NCBI RefSeq assembly: GCF_024433635.1
Contig: NZ_WNJZ01000002.1
Span: 62,001 to 126,000 of the forward strand
Direction: 5' to 3'
From: Ruminococcus sp. zg-924
GTDB taxonomy: Bacteria; Bacillota; Clostridia; Oscillospirales; Acutalibacteraceae
DNA: 64,000 bases
Shown here: in pieces, positions 9,903 through 18,499 of the stretch
Layout of the letters: every line of letters begins with the position of its first letter
Position numbering within the stretch: position 1 is the first letter of the stretch
The notes under the pieces: generated by a model
Told to the model about the DNA's origin: nothing
Database searches by the model: none
The model's input: the letters and a program-made list of their open reading frames with translations, nothing else
Translations under genes and position numbers: made by a program

Positions 9903-10001
9903 GGCACAAATAATATACAATATAGCTATGATTCAGACGGTATAAGAGTGAGCAAAACTATAAACGTAGAGAAATGCACCTTGCATTATTATAATTGTTA
10001 A
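9903..10001 (+). pseudogene. Rhs core remnant (copy 1)
   Basis: Reads NNIQYSYDSDGIRVSKTINV, the YD-repeat style that normally precedes the conserved Rhs core block, then diverges and stops at TAA 9999-10001. There is no start codon. It is the leftmost of six Rhs fragments in 9.9-16.9 kb. Confidence 0.7.
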
Positions 10002-10017
10002 TTTCCCGGAACAAGAG

Positions 10018-10515
10018 GTGGTAAAAATTATAGAAGAACTGTTTAGAAAGATATATGATGGATTGGTAGGTTTCGCTGGCATAACATTTGTAGTTTGGTT
10101 TTTCATTATACCAGCCCCTAAAGCGGTATTAAAAGCAGGGCGGAGCAAAAGCAATTATAAAAAATTAATAAAGTCATTTTCATTCATTGACAGATTATTA
10201 AAAAAAGGGTATCTTGAAAATACAAAGGTTTGTCTTGGCTATCAAAAATTTTTTATTGCTTGTAATTATATTGCGTATTTTTGGTTACTTTTATTGGTTG
10301 TTATTTGTTTTGCCTCCTTGTTTACAAATGATTTTGTTCAGTTATTTCGGCCATATCTTTTTCTGAAGGAGTGCTTAGTTGAAATACCTTTATCAATTTT
10401 TACTTTGTGGAATTATAGGTCCGTAAATACATTAAGGAAAAAAGGCTATTGGACATGCAATTGGAAATTTCTTTTGACCTATGACAAACAAGCAAAAAAA
10501 TATTACAATAAGTGA
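10018..10515 (+). CDS. Small membrane protein, candidate immunity protein of an orphan Rhs module
   Basis: 165 residues from a GTG start at 10018, with AAGAGG just upstream. Two clear hydrophobic segments (about residues 15-35 and 80-105) and a third weaker one (about 115-135) suggest an integral membrane protein with a basic tail. It lies between two Rhs fragments, where immunity genes normally follow toxin tips. Its 3' end overlaps the next Rhs reading frame. No family recognised; the immunity role is inferred only from position. Confidence 0.55.
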   Translation: MVKIIEELFRKIYDGLVGFAGITFVVWFFIIPAPKAVLKAGRSKSNYKKLIKSFSFIDRLLKKGYLENTKVCLGYQKFFIACNYIAYFWLLLLVVICFASLFTNDFVQLFRPYLFLKECLVEIPLSIFTLWNYRSVNTLRKKGYWTCNWKFLLTYDKQAKKYYNK

Positions 10516-11455
10516 AAAAGTCTATTATTACACTCACAATTGGCGAGGTGATATAGTAGGTATATACAACGGCAACGGCGACCTCAAAGCGAAATACACC
10601 TATGACAGCTGGGGCAACGTTACGTCTATAAAGGACGGCAACGGCAACGCTATAACAGACCCGAACCACGTCGGCAACCTCAACCCGTTCCGTTATCGTG
10701 GGTACTATATGGATACTGAAACAGGTATGTATTACCTGATGAGCCGCTATTACGACCCTGTAACGCATAGGTTCCTTAATGCCGATGGTTATTTCCAGAC
10801 GGGATTGGGTGTTCTGGATAGCAATATGAATGCGTATTGCAAGAATAATCCAGTGAATTGTGCAGATCCAAATGGTGAGTTTTGGGGCATAGTTGCTTTA
10901 GTTTCTTTTGCTGCGATCTTTGTAGCTTCGTTAATAAGCGCCATAGTTATTCCTGATAATCCTGTTAGTGGTGCGTCAGCAAAAGCAACGAATAAGTCTA
11001 AAAAAATTAAGTCATCCACTAATATTATTGTAGGCACGGTTGAGTCTGGTGTGTATAATGAATATAGTTCAAATCCAATAGGAAATGATTCGAAAAAACC
11101 AATAACATTTTCTGCAACAGGAAGAACTGATAATTACTTGCTTTCATCTGCTAATTGCTCATTAAATATTGTTGATTTTTCAGTTGGTGCAAACATTGGT
11201 GGAGATGAAATAGGGTTAAAGTTTTCGAATGAGCAATCGGATTGTATAGATGCATTATCTATATATTTTGATCCGTCATCGCTATCTTTTTGCGTTGAGT
11301 TAGGTCATACAATTGAATGGGATAAAAATAAAGCTGTAATAAATTATGATAAAATTAGCATTAGCGGATTATCGGTTGTTGGTATTGTTATGACTTATTA
11401 CGGGATTAATAGTTTTCCAATATCGTCGCCAACATCACAGCCGTGCTATGCATAA
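10481..11455 (+). CDS. Orphan Rhs C-terminal module (copy 2) with unique tip
   Basis: Conserved Rhs sequence begins at 10520 (VYYYTHNWRGDIVGIYNG) and runs through RYRGYYMDTETGMYYLMSRYYDP to DPNG near 10875. A unique AT-richer tip of about 190 residues follows: a hydrophobic stretch and a Ser/Asn-rich region ending at 11455. There is no upstream YD-repeat body and no convincing own start, as expected of a displaced C-terminus. In Rhs/WapA proteins the tip is the toxin and the block before it mediates cleavage and release. The tip shows no nuclease or deaminase motif that I recognise. A gene with a strong ribosome site follows 20 bases later and is the candidate immunity partner. Confidence 0.8.
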   Translation: MTNKQKNITISEKVYYYTHNWRGDIVGIYNGNGDLKAKYTYDSWGNVTSIKDGNGNAITDPNHVGNLNPFRYRGYYMDTETGMYYLMSRYYDPVTHRFLNADGYFQTGLGVLDSNMNAYCKNNPVNCADPNGEFWGIVALVSFAAIFVASLISAIVIPDNPVSGASAKATNKSKKIKSSTNIIVGTVESGVYNEYSSNPIGNDSKKPITFSATGRTDNYLLSSANCSLNIVDFSVGANIGGDEIGLKFSNEQSDCIDALSIYFDPSSLSFCVELGHTIEWDKNKAVINYDKISISGLSVVGIVMTYYGINSFPISSPTSQPCYA

Positions 11456-11475
11456 TGTATATGGAGGAGTAGGTA

Positions 11476-12108
11476 ATGTCTGCCTATTATATGATTAGAT
11501 ATTCAGTATATATTTTATTAATAATTATATGTGCTGTATTGCTTTTGAGAGTGTTTAAAAAGAAGAAAAAACCATTTAAGATATGTATTGCAGCGCTTTT
11601 TTTAATAGCAATCGTTACTATATCTCAACCAATAGAAAATATGTTTATCACTTTTGATTCTCCGGAGGCTTTATTAGATTATTATAGTCAGGGTGAAGTG
11701 GTTAAGGTGATTAACGGTAATGAATCGTGTTGTGCTGTATCCTTAATCGGAGAAGATGAAGAGATTCATCTTATTCCAAAATCAACTGGCGGATATAAAA
11801 TTCCAAATTTATTTACTACTTCAGTATATAGTAATGGGTTTGCTAAAGACAAAGATAATGTTACTTCACTTAAAGTGTATAATGTAAACGGAACAAATGA
11901 TTACTATATTACCGGAGTAGGTCTTTCTGATAGTAGCAATATTATACTGTCTGACAATTTTGGTTCGCAGCCTTATGTTGCGATAAATAATTGTGCAGGT
12001 GATCCTGATACATTTGAATATAGTTTTTACTCCTATGCACAGAATTTTCCAAACGAACCCTATTGCTTGATGGTAAATGGTAAAGAAATGCAAATTAACT
12101 GGCAATAG
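11476..12108 (+). CDS. Membrane-anchored protein, candidate Rhs immunity
   Basis: 210 residues from ATG 11476 with GGAGGAG upstream. Two hydrophobic segments at the N-terminus (about 8-27 and 36-55) separated by a Lys-rich turn, then a soluble domain of about 150 residues with no motif I know. It directly follows the tip of Rhs copy 2, and its end overlaps the start of Rhs copy 3. Position supports an immunity role; nothing in the residues proves it. Confidence 0.6.
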   Translation: MSAYYMIRYSVYILLIIICAVLLLRVFKKKKKPFKICIAALFLIAIVTISQPIENMFITFDSPEALLDYYSQGEVVKVINGNESCCAVSLIGEDEEIHLIPKSTGGYKIPNLFTTSVYSNGFAKDKDNVTSLKVYNVNGTNDYYITGVGLSDSSNIILSDNFGSQPYVAINNCAGDPDTFEYSFYSYAQNFPNEPYCLMVNGKEMQINWQ

Positions 12109-12739
12109 AGCTTATAACGGCAACCTCAACCCATTCCGCTATCGTGGTTATTATATGGATACGGAAACAGGTATGTATTACCTGATGAGCCGCTATTACG
12201 ACCCCGTAACGCATATGTTCCTTAATGCGGACGGCTATTTCCAGACGGGTACAGGTATTCTGGATGCTAACATGAATGCGTATTGTGGGAATAATCCGGT
12301 GAATTGCTTTGATCCAAATGGTACAGATTGCATTTGTTTACATCAAAGAGTGCGTGGAGATCACGTTTGTAATAATAGTAATGCGGTTATGAGAACGAAA
12401 GAAAAGGTCCAACGTAAGGACAAGAAAAAAGGGAGTGAAAATAGGCAGCCGTTAGGACTTAGAGAACGTAACCAAGGACATATAAATGGGGAAGAACATA
12501 GCAGAAAAGCGAAAGGAACTAAAATAAAAAGAAACGAACAAATAACACTTCCCTCTGATACTGCTGTGCCAATTTCCGAATATTTTGCCAATAATCAATT
12601 AAGACAGGACATATTGTATGATTTACCACTATTTAAGAATGAAAATACATTTGAAAATATGTATAAATATGTAATTAATACAGGAGATAAGCCTATATAC
12701 GAAAAAATTTGGGATGATATAACTCGTATCTTTAACTAA
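12077..12739 (+). CDS. Orphan Rhs C-terminal module (copy 3), shortened core with basic tip
   Basis: Conserved core starts abruptly at about 12113 (NGNLNPFRYRGYYMDTETG), lacking the first half present in copies 2, 4 and 5, and ends at DPNG near 12320. The unique tip of about 135 residues has two Cys and a His in its first part, then a strongly basic middle and a C-terminus ending in ITRIFN. A basic soluble tip would suit a nucleic-acid-acting toxin, but no catalytic motif is clear. The ATG at 12077 lies inside the previous gene and is probably not a real start. Confidence 0.7.
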   Translation: MVKKCKLTGNRAYNGNLNPFRYRGYYMDTETGMYYLMSRYYDPVTHMFLNADGYFQTGTGILDANMNAYCGNNPVNCFDPNGTDCICLHQRVRGDHVCNNSNAVMRTKEKVQRKDKKKGSENRQPLGLRERNQGHINGEEHSRKAKGTKIKRNEQITLPSDTAVPISEYFANNQLRQDILYDLPLFKNENTFENMYKYVINTGDKPIYEKIWDDITRIFN

Positions 12740-12776
12740 ATAAATTAGCTTGTTTAGTGTGAGGAGATTATGATGT

Positions 12777-14051
12777 ATGTATAGTATTAAAAAGATTGAT
12801 AATGGGATAACACTGATTACTCATCAATTATGTCATTTGCACAGTGTAACAATAGGTGTGGGGTTCAGAATAGGCTCTCTGTATGAAAACGATAACAACA
12901 GAGGCATTACACACCTTTTAGAGCATCTGCATTTCAGGCACTTATACGACTTAAGCCAAAACGAGCTTTATTTTAAGATGCAGGTATTGGGTGCCGAGAT
13001 CCTCGGAAAAACATATCATGACCTCTTGAGCTTTGAAATTACGGTGGTTAGTGAATATTTCACTCAAGCATTTGATTTAATGTTAAGGCACTTTTTGGAG
13101 ACAAGTTGGACAAGTGAGGAGTTTAATAAAGAGCTAAGCGTGGTTATCAAGCAAATAGAGAACAAAAGCCAAAGCTACAATGAGTGGCTTGACGAAAATT
13201 ATTTTGATGATACTGCTTATTCTCAGTCTATTATGGGTGATGTTGAAACTTTAGAAAGAATAAATATTCAAGATGTCCTCAAATGGCAGAAAACATATCT
13301 TACCCCTGCGAATTCTTGCGTTGTAATAACAGGATGTGCTGACAATGATATGTTATACTACGCAAAAAGCAAGCTTGAAAGCCTCCCCAAAGTTGGAGTT
13401 GTCTGTGAACCTGTTATATGTTTTCCTAAGAATTTTGCACACAGGAGTCTAAAACGTGACTGCAAAGTAATATCGTGTGATGAAGAAGAAAGCGATATAA
13501 CCCTGTTTTTTGACGTGCCTCCAATATTGGATTATGAAGCAGTAAGAGTTTTGTCCTCAGTTCTTGGTGAAGGTTGTGGAAGTAAGCTGGGAATTGAGCT
13601 TCGTGAAAAATCAGCTTTTACTGATGAAGTATATACTGAACTGTTTTCGTTTTGCGGTTTTAACAGACTTTCGGTTTCGTTCAGTGTTAATAATTCTGAT
13701 TTTTCTGAATGTCTAAAGACTGCAATTCAGAGCATAGGCTCACTGAAGAATTCTGTTAGTGAGATGGAATTTCTTTCGTCTATTACTTTTTTTACTAAAA
13801 ATCAGCTTATAGATTTAGATGACCCTGTTGCTCTTAATCGGAATTATCTTTTTTCGTATTTTGTCTTAAACAGCAAAGTATCTGCCCCTCTGTATCGCAA
13901 AGCCAAATACGAAAATATTGATAAAGTAATACTATCAGAAACAGCGAAAGCATTGTTTGTTCCAACAAATCTTTCATTCTTAATTGAAACATCTATCCCA
14001 CAAAAAAATGTCATGTGTGTTTTAGAAAAATTGATTGCTCTACTCATGTGA
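12777..14051 (+). CDS. M16-family zinc peptidase
   Basis: 424 residues from ATG 12777, with GAGGAG 10 bases upstream. The inverted zinc motif HLLEH is present in the N-terminal domain (RGITHLLEHLHF), followed by a glutamate-rich helix (VIKQIENKSQ) in the place of the third zinc ligand. Length fits a single M16 subunit of the processing-peptidase/insulinase fold, with two halves of about 210 residues. It lies within an array of Rhs fragments and has no partner subunit next to it. M16 peptidases often work in pairs or process small peptides; the substrate here is unknown. The following Rhs frame overlaps its last 17 bases. Confidence 0.88.
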   Translation: MYSIKKIDNGITLITHQLCHLHSVTIGVGFRIGSLYENDNNRGITHLLEHLHFRHLYDLSQNELYFKMQVLGAEILGKTYHDLLSFEITVVSEYFTQAFDLMLRHFLETSWTSEEFNKELSVVIKQIENKSQSYNEWLDENYFDDTAYSQSIMGDVETLERINIQDVLKWQKTYLTPANSCVVITGCADNDMLYYAKSKLESLPKVGVVCEPVICFPKNFAHRSLKRDCKVISCDEEESDITLFFDVPPILDYEAVRVLSSVLGEGCGSKLGIELREKSAFTDEVYTELFSFCGFNRLSVSFSVNNSDFSECLKTAIQSIGSLKNSVSEMEFLSSITFFTKNQLIDLDDPVALNRNYLFSYFVLNSKVSAPLYRKAKYENIDKVILSETAKALFVPTNLSFLIETSIPQKNVMCVLEKLIALLM

Positions 14052-15075
14052 AAACATAAATTTAGTAAACTGTATACGTTTCAGCATATGTTCAAACGGC
14101 ACTCTCTGTGCGGTGAACTACCGCCTGACCCCGAACGGCACGGAATATGTATATTACTACACTCACAACTGGCGAGGAGATATAGTCGGCATATACAACG
14201 GCAACGGCGACCTCAAAGCGAAATACACATATGACAGCTGGGGCAATGTTACGTCTATTACCGACGGCAACGGCAATGCTATAACAGACCCGAACCACGT
14301 CGGCAACCTCAACCCATTCCACTATCGTGGGTATTATATGGACACAGAAACAGGTATGTATTACCTGATGAGCCGCTATTATGACCCGGTAACGCATAGG
14401 TTCGTAAATGCGGACGGTTACTTCCAGACGGGTTTGGGTGTTCTGGATACTAACATGAATGCATATTGTGGGAATAATCCTATAAATCGGGTTGATCCTA
14501 CGGGACATTTCTGGAGTGCAATTTGGGAATTCGCCAAGACGGCTGTAAATGAAATTGGAAAAGCAATAGGAGTATTATCGCCTGCTTATGCTGGCTGTGG
14601 AGGTGCTGCGGTAGCTGACGGTCCTCTCCCGATTGGGGATATAATCGGAGCTGCTGGAGCAGCATTACTAACAGTTGGCGCTGTTGTATACGGAATTTAT
14701 CAAGCAACACAATCTTCTTCAATATCTATTCCAAAAGTTGAAGAAAAAGAAAAGGATACTACAGTTTCACAGCCCTTACCTACTGTTATTTATAGGTATG
14801 GCGGTACTAACCCTGGAAATCTGACCCCGAAGGCAAAAGATTTAAGAGATGGCAGGGGATTGTCCTTTTCAACTGTTCCAGCGCCTGGTTGTTCAATGAC
14901 AACAATCGAAGCTTAAAATGCTACGGGTATTGTTTATGCTGTTCGAGACGGAGCAACACATGTTAGTGTATATCCAGTTGATGGAACCATGTCAGATTGG
15001 GTCAGCGCTGGCTCAAGTTCAATTTGGACGCAAGCAGTAAAATTAGTTACAATAAAATGGGATGGTGTTAGTTGA
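14035..15075 (+). pseudogene. Orphan Rhs module (copy 4) with toxin tip broken by a stop codon
   Basis: Rhs core from about 14088 (SNGTLCAVNYRLTPNGTEY) to DPTG near 14508, a hydrophobic Gly/Ala-rich pretoxin segment, then a tip starting IYRYGGTNPGNLTPKAK and containing GLSFST. A TAA at 14914-14916 interrupts the tip. The same frame then continues for 52 more codons to TGA at 15073-15075, directly abutting the ATG of the next gene. The stop is therefore most simply a nonsense mutation in a longer toxin. The YRYGG and LSFST motifs recall ADP-ribosyltransferase-like tips, a weak guess. There is no proper start codon: the first Rhs residues run out of the 3' end of the M16 gene. Confidence 0.82.
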
Positions 15076-15465
15076 ATGGTTAATATTGATTATATAATGG
15101 ATTTGCTTGATTGGAATAACAGCATAGAAAAGCAAGAGCAAGGCGTTAAGTTGGCCAAAAATGTAAAATGCATTAATGTTTTTCTACAACCTGGCAACCG
15201 TTATTATGGAAAAAATGTTTGGGACAATTGTGCAAAAATTCTATCTGCAAGGTCGAATGAAGAATTATCTCCATATTTGATCGAATTAATGGAATGGTTG
15301 CAGGATATGAATTGGCCAGGAGCATTTTGCATACTTAACAGGCTTAAAGGAATGGTGAATGAACAATTATTTCAGCATTCATATACAATTTGTTTAAAAT
15401 ATGCACAAGCGTTAGACGATGATGTTTGGGAAAGCAATTTGAGAATGCTGAAAGCAGACAGCTGA
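15076..15465 (+). CDS. Immunity protein, DUF5071-like
   Basis: 129 residues; the ATG immediately follows the TGA of the toxin frame (TGAATG), which points to translational coupling in the original pair. The segment LIELMEWLQDMNWPGA matches my memory of the DUF5071 family, small helical proteins often found beside polymorphic toxins. No signal peptide or membrane segment, so it acts in the cytoplasm. It remains intact although its toxin carries a stop codon. Family call from memory, not from a search. Confidence 0.72.
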   Translation: MVNIDYIMDLLDWNNSIEKQEQGVKLAKNVKCINVFLQPGNRYYGKNVWDNCAKILSARSNEELSPYLIELMEWLQDMNWPGAFCILNRLKGMVNEQLFQHSYTICLKYAQALDDDVWESNLRMLKADS

Positions 15466-15468
15466 TAT

Positions 15469-16182
15469 TTGCGAATTATACCATCAAGCATCACCTTTTG
15501 GTGGCAAAACGGAATGTTGCTCTATGAAACAAGAGGCGAAAAATACTTCCATTATTATTATGACTCAAACGGAACTCTCTGTGCGGTGAACTACCGCCTG
15601 ACCCCGAACGGCACGGAATATGTATATTACTACACTCACAACTGGCGAGGCGACATAGTCGGCATATACAATGGCAACGGCGACCTAAAAGCGAAATACA
15701 CCTATGACAGTTGGGGCAATGTTACATCAATAAAGGACGGCAACGGCAACGCTATAACAGACCCGAACCACGTCGGCAACCTCAACCCGTTCCGCTATCG
15801 TGGTTATTATATGGATACAGAAACAGGTATGTATTACCTGATGAGCCGCTATTATGACCCTGTAACGCATAGGTTCGTAAATGCGGACGATAGGATAGAC
15901 GGTAGTACTGGTATATTAGGAAGTAATGTATTTGCATATTGTAATAATAATCCTATAATAAATTATGATCCAAATTGTCATATTAGGAAATATGAGTTGG
16001 ATAGTCCTGAGTCTTATTCAATAAGAAATGTGATTTTAGGAGCAACATTAATTATTGCTTCAAGTGTTGGCATAGTTTTAATTGCTGTGGATGATGTTAC
16101 AGTAATAGGAATAATGGATGATACGGCAATACCAATACTGTTCGGTTCGTTATGTGAGGGGGTAAAAGCAGTTGCGGGATGA
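15469..16182 (+). CDS. Orphan Rhs C-terminal module (copy 5), toxin domain missing
   Basis: Longest core of the array, from about 15540 (EKYFHYYYDSNGTLCAVNYRL) through the block shared with copies 2-4 to about 15970 (NNNPIINYDPN). The tip is only about 70 residues: a hydrophobic helix, then DVTVIGIMDDTAIPILFG and GVKAVAG before TGA. That resembles the pretoxin linker of Rhs proteins with the catalytic part gone. The frame can start at TTG 15469, 3 bases after the DUF5071-like gene, but no good ribosome site is seen. It overlaps the next gene by 11 bases. Confidence 0.75.
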   Translation: MRIIPSSITFWWQNGMLLYETRGEKYFHYYYDSNGTLCAVNYRLTPNGTEYVYYYTHNWRGDIVGIYNGNGDLKAKYTYDSWGNVTSIKDGNGNAITDPNHVGNLNPFRYRGYYMDTETGMYYLMSRYYDPVTHRFVNADDRIDGSTGILGSNVFAYCNNNPIINYDPNCHIRKYELDSPESYSIRNVILGATLIIASSVGIVLIAVDDVTVIGIMDDTAIPILFGSLCEGVKAVAG

Positions 16183-16687
16183 TATAATAAAGAAAAATGT
16201 TAGAAACAAATGTTTAGGGTATATCACAGATGTATATTTATCTGATTCTGTTGAACTTCTTGATAACGTGCTTACAGATGATCAGATAGACCCTCAATAT
16301 TCGGCAAATACTGCATATTTTCGACTTGAAACATATGTATTGTTGCGCCGTTTGAGTTTTGATGACAGCGTAAAAAATGTAGATGAATTTATGCTGAATA
16401 GCGGTTACACAGAAATAGATGTCAAAATGATTCATAAATTACGTAAAAATGAGTCCCCACTTTTCTTTCGAGATAATAGGACAAGTTTAGATTTTCAATT
16501 TTTTTCAGTGGGGCAAACGTTAGATGATGTTAAAGCGTTTGATCCGAACGGAGATTATATATATATAGATAATTTGTTTCCCGATGTGCCGAAACATTCA
16601 AGGCATTATACGAGTGATGGGTTCGTTGTAAAAATAATCTTTGATGATAACGATGTGATAGCTTCAATTCAGGTTGAAGATTTATAA
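16172..16687 (+). CDS. Soluble protein, candidate orphan immunity
   Basis: About 171 residues from a TTG at 16172 overlapping the end of Rhs copy 5; GGGGG lies about 14 bases upstream, so the start is uncertain. The protein is acidic and soluble, with no motif recognised. Position after a toxin-less Rhs tip and before another Rhs fragment fits an immunity gene left behind after the toxin was deleted. Confidence 0.55.
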   Translation: MRDDIIKKNVRNKCLGYITDVYLSDSVELLDNVLTDDQIDPQYSANTAYFRLETYVLLRRLSFDDSVKNVDEFMLNSGYTEIDVKMIHKLRKNESPLFFRDNRTSLDFQFFSVGQTLDDVKAFDPNGDYIYIDNLFPDVPKHSRHYTSDGFVVKIIFDDNDVIASIQVEDL

Positions 16688-16692
16688 TTTGT

Positions 16693-16935
16693 TTGCCTTG
16701 TTACGGCAACGGCAACGCTATAACAGACCCGAACCACGTCGGCAACCTCAACCCATTCCGTTATCGTGGGTATTATATGGATAACGAAACAGGTATGTAT
16801 TACCTGATGAGCCGTTATTATGACCCGGTAACCCATAGGTTTCTTAATGCCGATGGTTACTTCCAGACGGGTACCAGCATAACAGATGTCAATATGCATA
16901 ATTATTGTAAAAATAATCTATCAACCCAAGGATAG
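16693..16935 (+). pseudogene. Rhs core fragment (copy 6), truncated
   Basis: Core begins at about 16706 (GNGNAITDPNHVGNLNPFRYRGYYMD) and is nearly identical to the other copies until NNYCKNN-like text at about 16917. It then runs into a serine recombinase remnant and stops. No start codon and no tip; it marks the right end of the Rhs array. Confidence 0.8.
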
Positions 16936-17289
16936 GGAACACGCAGATGTTTATACGGAAATGCTTGAAGCCTGTGAAAATGATATTCAAAAGATAATTG
17001 AAAAAATTGAATCCATCAAAGACTATAACACTACAATCAAAAAACGCAAATCGGAACTCAAGAAAACAGTTGACCTGATTGACAATGTTATTAAAGACAG
17101 TGCTATCAGTGATGCTAACTTAAGATTGCTGATTGATGAGATTAAAATATATGAATATAAGAATATAATAAGAAGTTAAGAGTTGAAAAAACCTCAAAGC
17201 TGATTTTACAAAGTATTTTGAAATCTACGGCGCAAATGGAAGTATACATAATCTCATACTTCAGAGCATAAGAAAATTAGAATCATAAC
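16925..17289 (+). pseudogene. 3' remnant of a large serine recombinase
   Basis: The first 85 residues (DREHADVYTEMLEACENDIQ, a long charged coiled coil, then AISDANLRLLIDEIKIYE) match the C-terminal coiled-coil and end region of large serine recombinases. A frame change near 17165 separates this from a last stretch reading NLKADFTKYFEIYGANGSIH and ending KLES then TAA. The catalytic N-terminal domain is absent. The last 120 bases recur at 34337-34463, so the same kind of scar lies on both sides of the pilus region. Confidence 0.75.
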
Positions 17290-17387
17290 CACGAGTAAAC
17301 TGGTGGTTTGCACAATCCCTAGAAGGGTTTAATGCCGGCATACCCCTGTAAGGGGTACTGAAGGTTTAGAAACGCATCACTATTACG

Positions 17388-17417
17388 GGCAGCCGCTTCA
17401 AGCAGCTGCCTTTTTTT
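17388..17417 (+). terminator. Terminator hairpin at the end of the IS200-like element
   Basis: GGCAGC / GCTGCC stem followed by seven T, read on the plus strand against the transposase. IS200 elements commonly carry such a hairpin that blocks outside transcription. The bases 17290-17387 also hold a small CCCCTGTAAGGGG hairpin and no gene. Confidence 0.65.
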
Positions 17418-17419
17418 GC

Positions 17420-17886
17420 TTACTTATTCTTGCTACCCGTAAACGGGTCTGTAAATTCTTTAAAGTGCAGTTGGTCGCTTGTGTAATCATCTTCAAGTTG
17501 ATTTCGTATGTATTTTGCAATTGCAGTTTTGTTCTTGTCTACTGTATCCACAAAATATCCTTCTGCCACAAAATGTCTGTTGCCAAACTTGTATTTCAGA
17601 TTTACGTGTTTGTCGAACATCATTAATGCGCTTTTTCCTTTTAGGTATCCCATAAAACTTGAAACACTTATCTTTGGTGGTATACATAAAAGCAAATGAA
17701 CGTGATATAGCATCATATGCCCTTCAAGTATTTCTACTCCCTTATATTTACACAGTTGTCGGATTATATCTTGCAAGCTTTTTCTAATTGTGCGTATATC
17801 ATCTTTCTTCTGTATTTCGGTACTATTACTATGTGGTATTTGCACATCCATTTTGTATGTGACAAACTGTTTGTTTGATTAGCCAA
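17420..17886 (-). pseudogene. tnpA: IS200/IS605-family transposase TnpA, N-terminal frameshift
   Basis: The protein fits IS200 TnpA (Y1 HUH transposase): HVHLLL gives the HUH pair, followed by IPPKISVSSFMGYLKGKSALM, NRHFVAEGYFVDTV and the end DPFTGSKNK. The natural N-terminus (LANQTNSLSHTKWMCKYHIV, TTG start at 17886, AAAGGTGA upstream) is in another frame and meets a stop. Joining the two frames needs one extra base near 17787, giving the expected QYRKSLQDII. The insertion is thus probably a decayed copy, although an ATG at 17851 opens a 143-residue frame with the wrong first 25 or so residues. No TnpB partner is present. Confidence 0.88.
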
Positions 17887-17971
17887 TAAAATCACCTTTC
17901 TTTATTTACAATAGACTTGAACAATCTTATTGTATATCGATTGGTGATTTTTTTGTATAACTTTTTATGCA

Positions 17972-18105
17972 CACCCGCATAGTGGGTGGTTGTTTGTTCA
18001 ACGCACGGCGTTGAACTGGTTAAACCCATTAAAACAATAGCAGACGACATAAAGCTGTCGCCTGCCAACATCGAATATGTGTCGCGTCGTGGAAAACTAA
18101 ATTAA
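17972..18105 (+). other. Hairpins and a short gene remnant beside the IS200-like element
   Basis: Three inverted repeats are packed here: CACCC/GGGTG at 17972-17988, GTTCAACGC/GCGTTGAAC at 17996-18016, and GCAGaCGACA/TGTCGcCTGC at 18040-18065. From 18008 one frame reads GVELVKPIKTIADDIKLSPA and ends RGKLN at TAA 18103-18105, which looks like the last 30 residues of a lost gene. The first hairpin may be the left end of the IS; the rest is unexplained. Confidence 0.4.
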
Positions 18106-18499
18106 ATGTCACTAAAACGACAATTTATTCTTTTATTGAAGATAGCTAAAAATTAAGAAGCAATTTTTGAATTGGAATAATTTAAAAAATGGCAATAGGT
18201 TTTAATCATTTTTTCCAAGTGTTTTAGCAAAATGAGTATATATAATAATGATGTTTATAAAAATATGGTGCATTTTTATTTGCGTAAGTGTGATAAAATA
18301 GAATGTCAAAAGACTGGTAATATGAATAGGTGTTAAAAATATAAAATTTGATATAATATAAATGCAGGAATTTGGAGTATTAATAAGTTTTTTTTAATTA
18401 CATAAGAAAATGTTATAACCGATGTATAAAGAAATAGTTAAATTCTCAAGTTTATAAAAAGTATTTAGTCAGTTTAATACTTACATAATAAAGAAGTAA
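18106..18499. other. AT-rich intergenic stretch
   Basis: Nearly 400 bases of very AT-rich DNA with no reading frame, tRNA or strong hairpin that I can support. Confidence 0.6.

Noticed and set aside
14914-14916. Stop codon recoding in the Rhs toxin (for example selenocysteine or readthrough)
   Set aside because: The codon is TAA, there is no following hairpin of note, and a single substitution explains it.
10500-16930. Repeated 200-400 base blocks that could suggest an insertion sequence in several copies
   Set aside because: The blocks encode the Rhs core in frame, have no terminal inverted repeats and carry no transposase.
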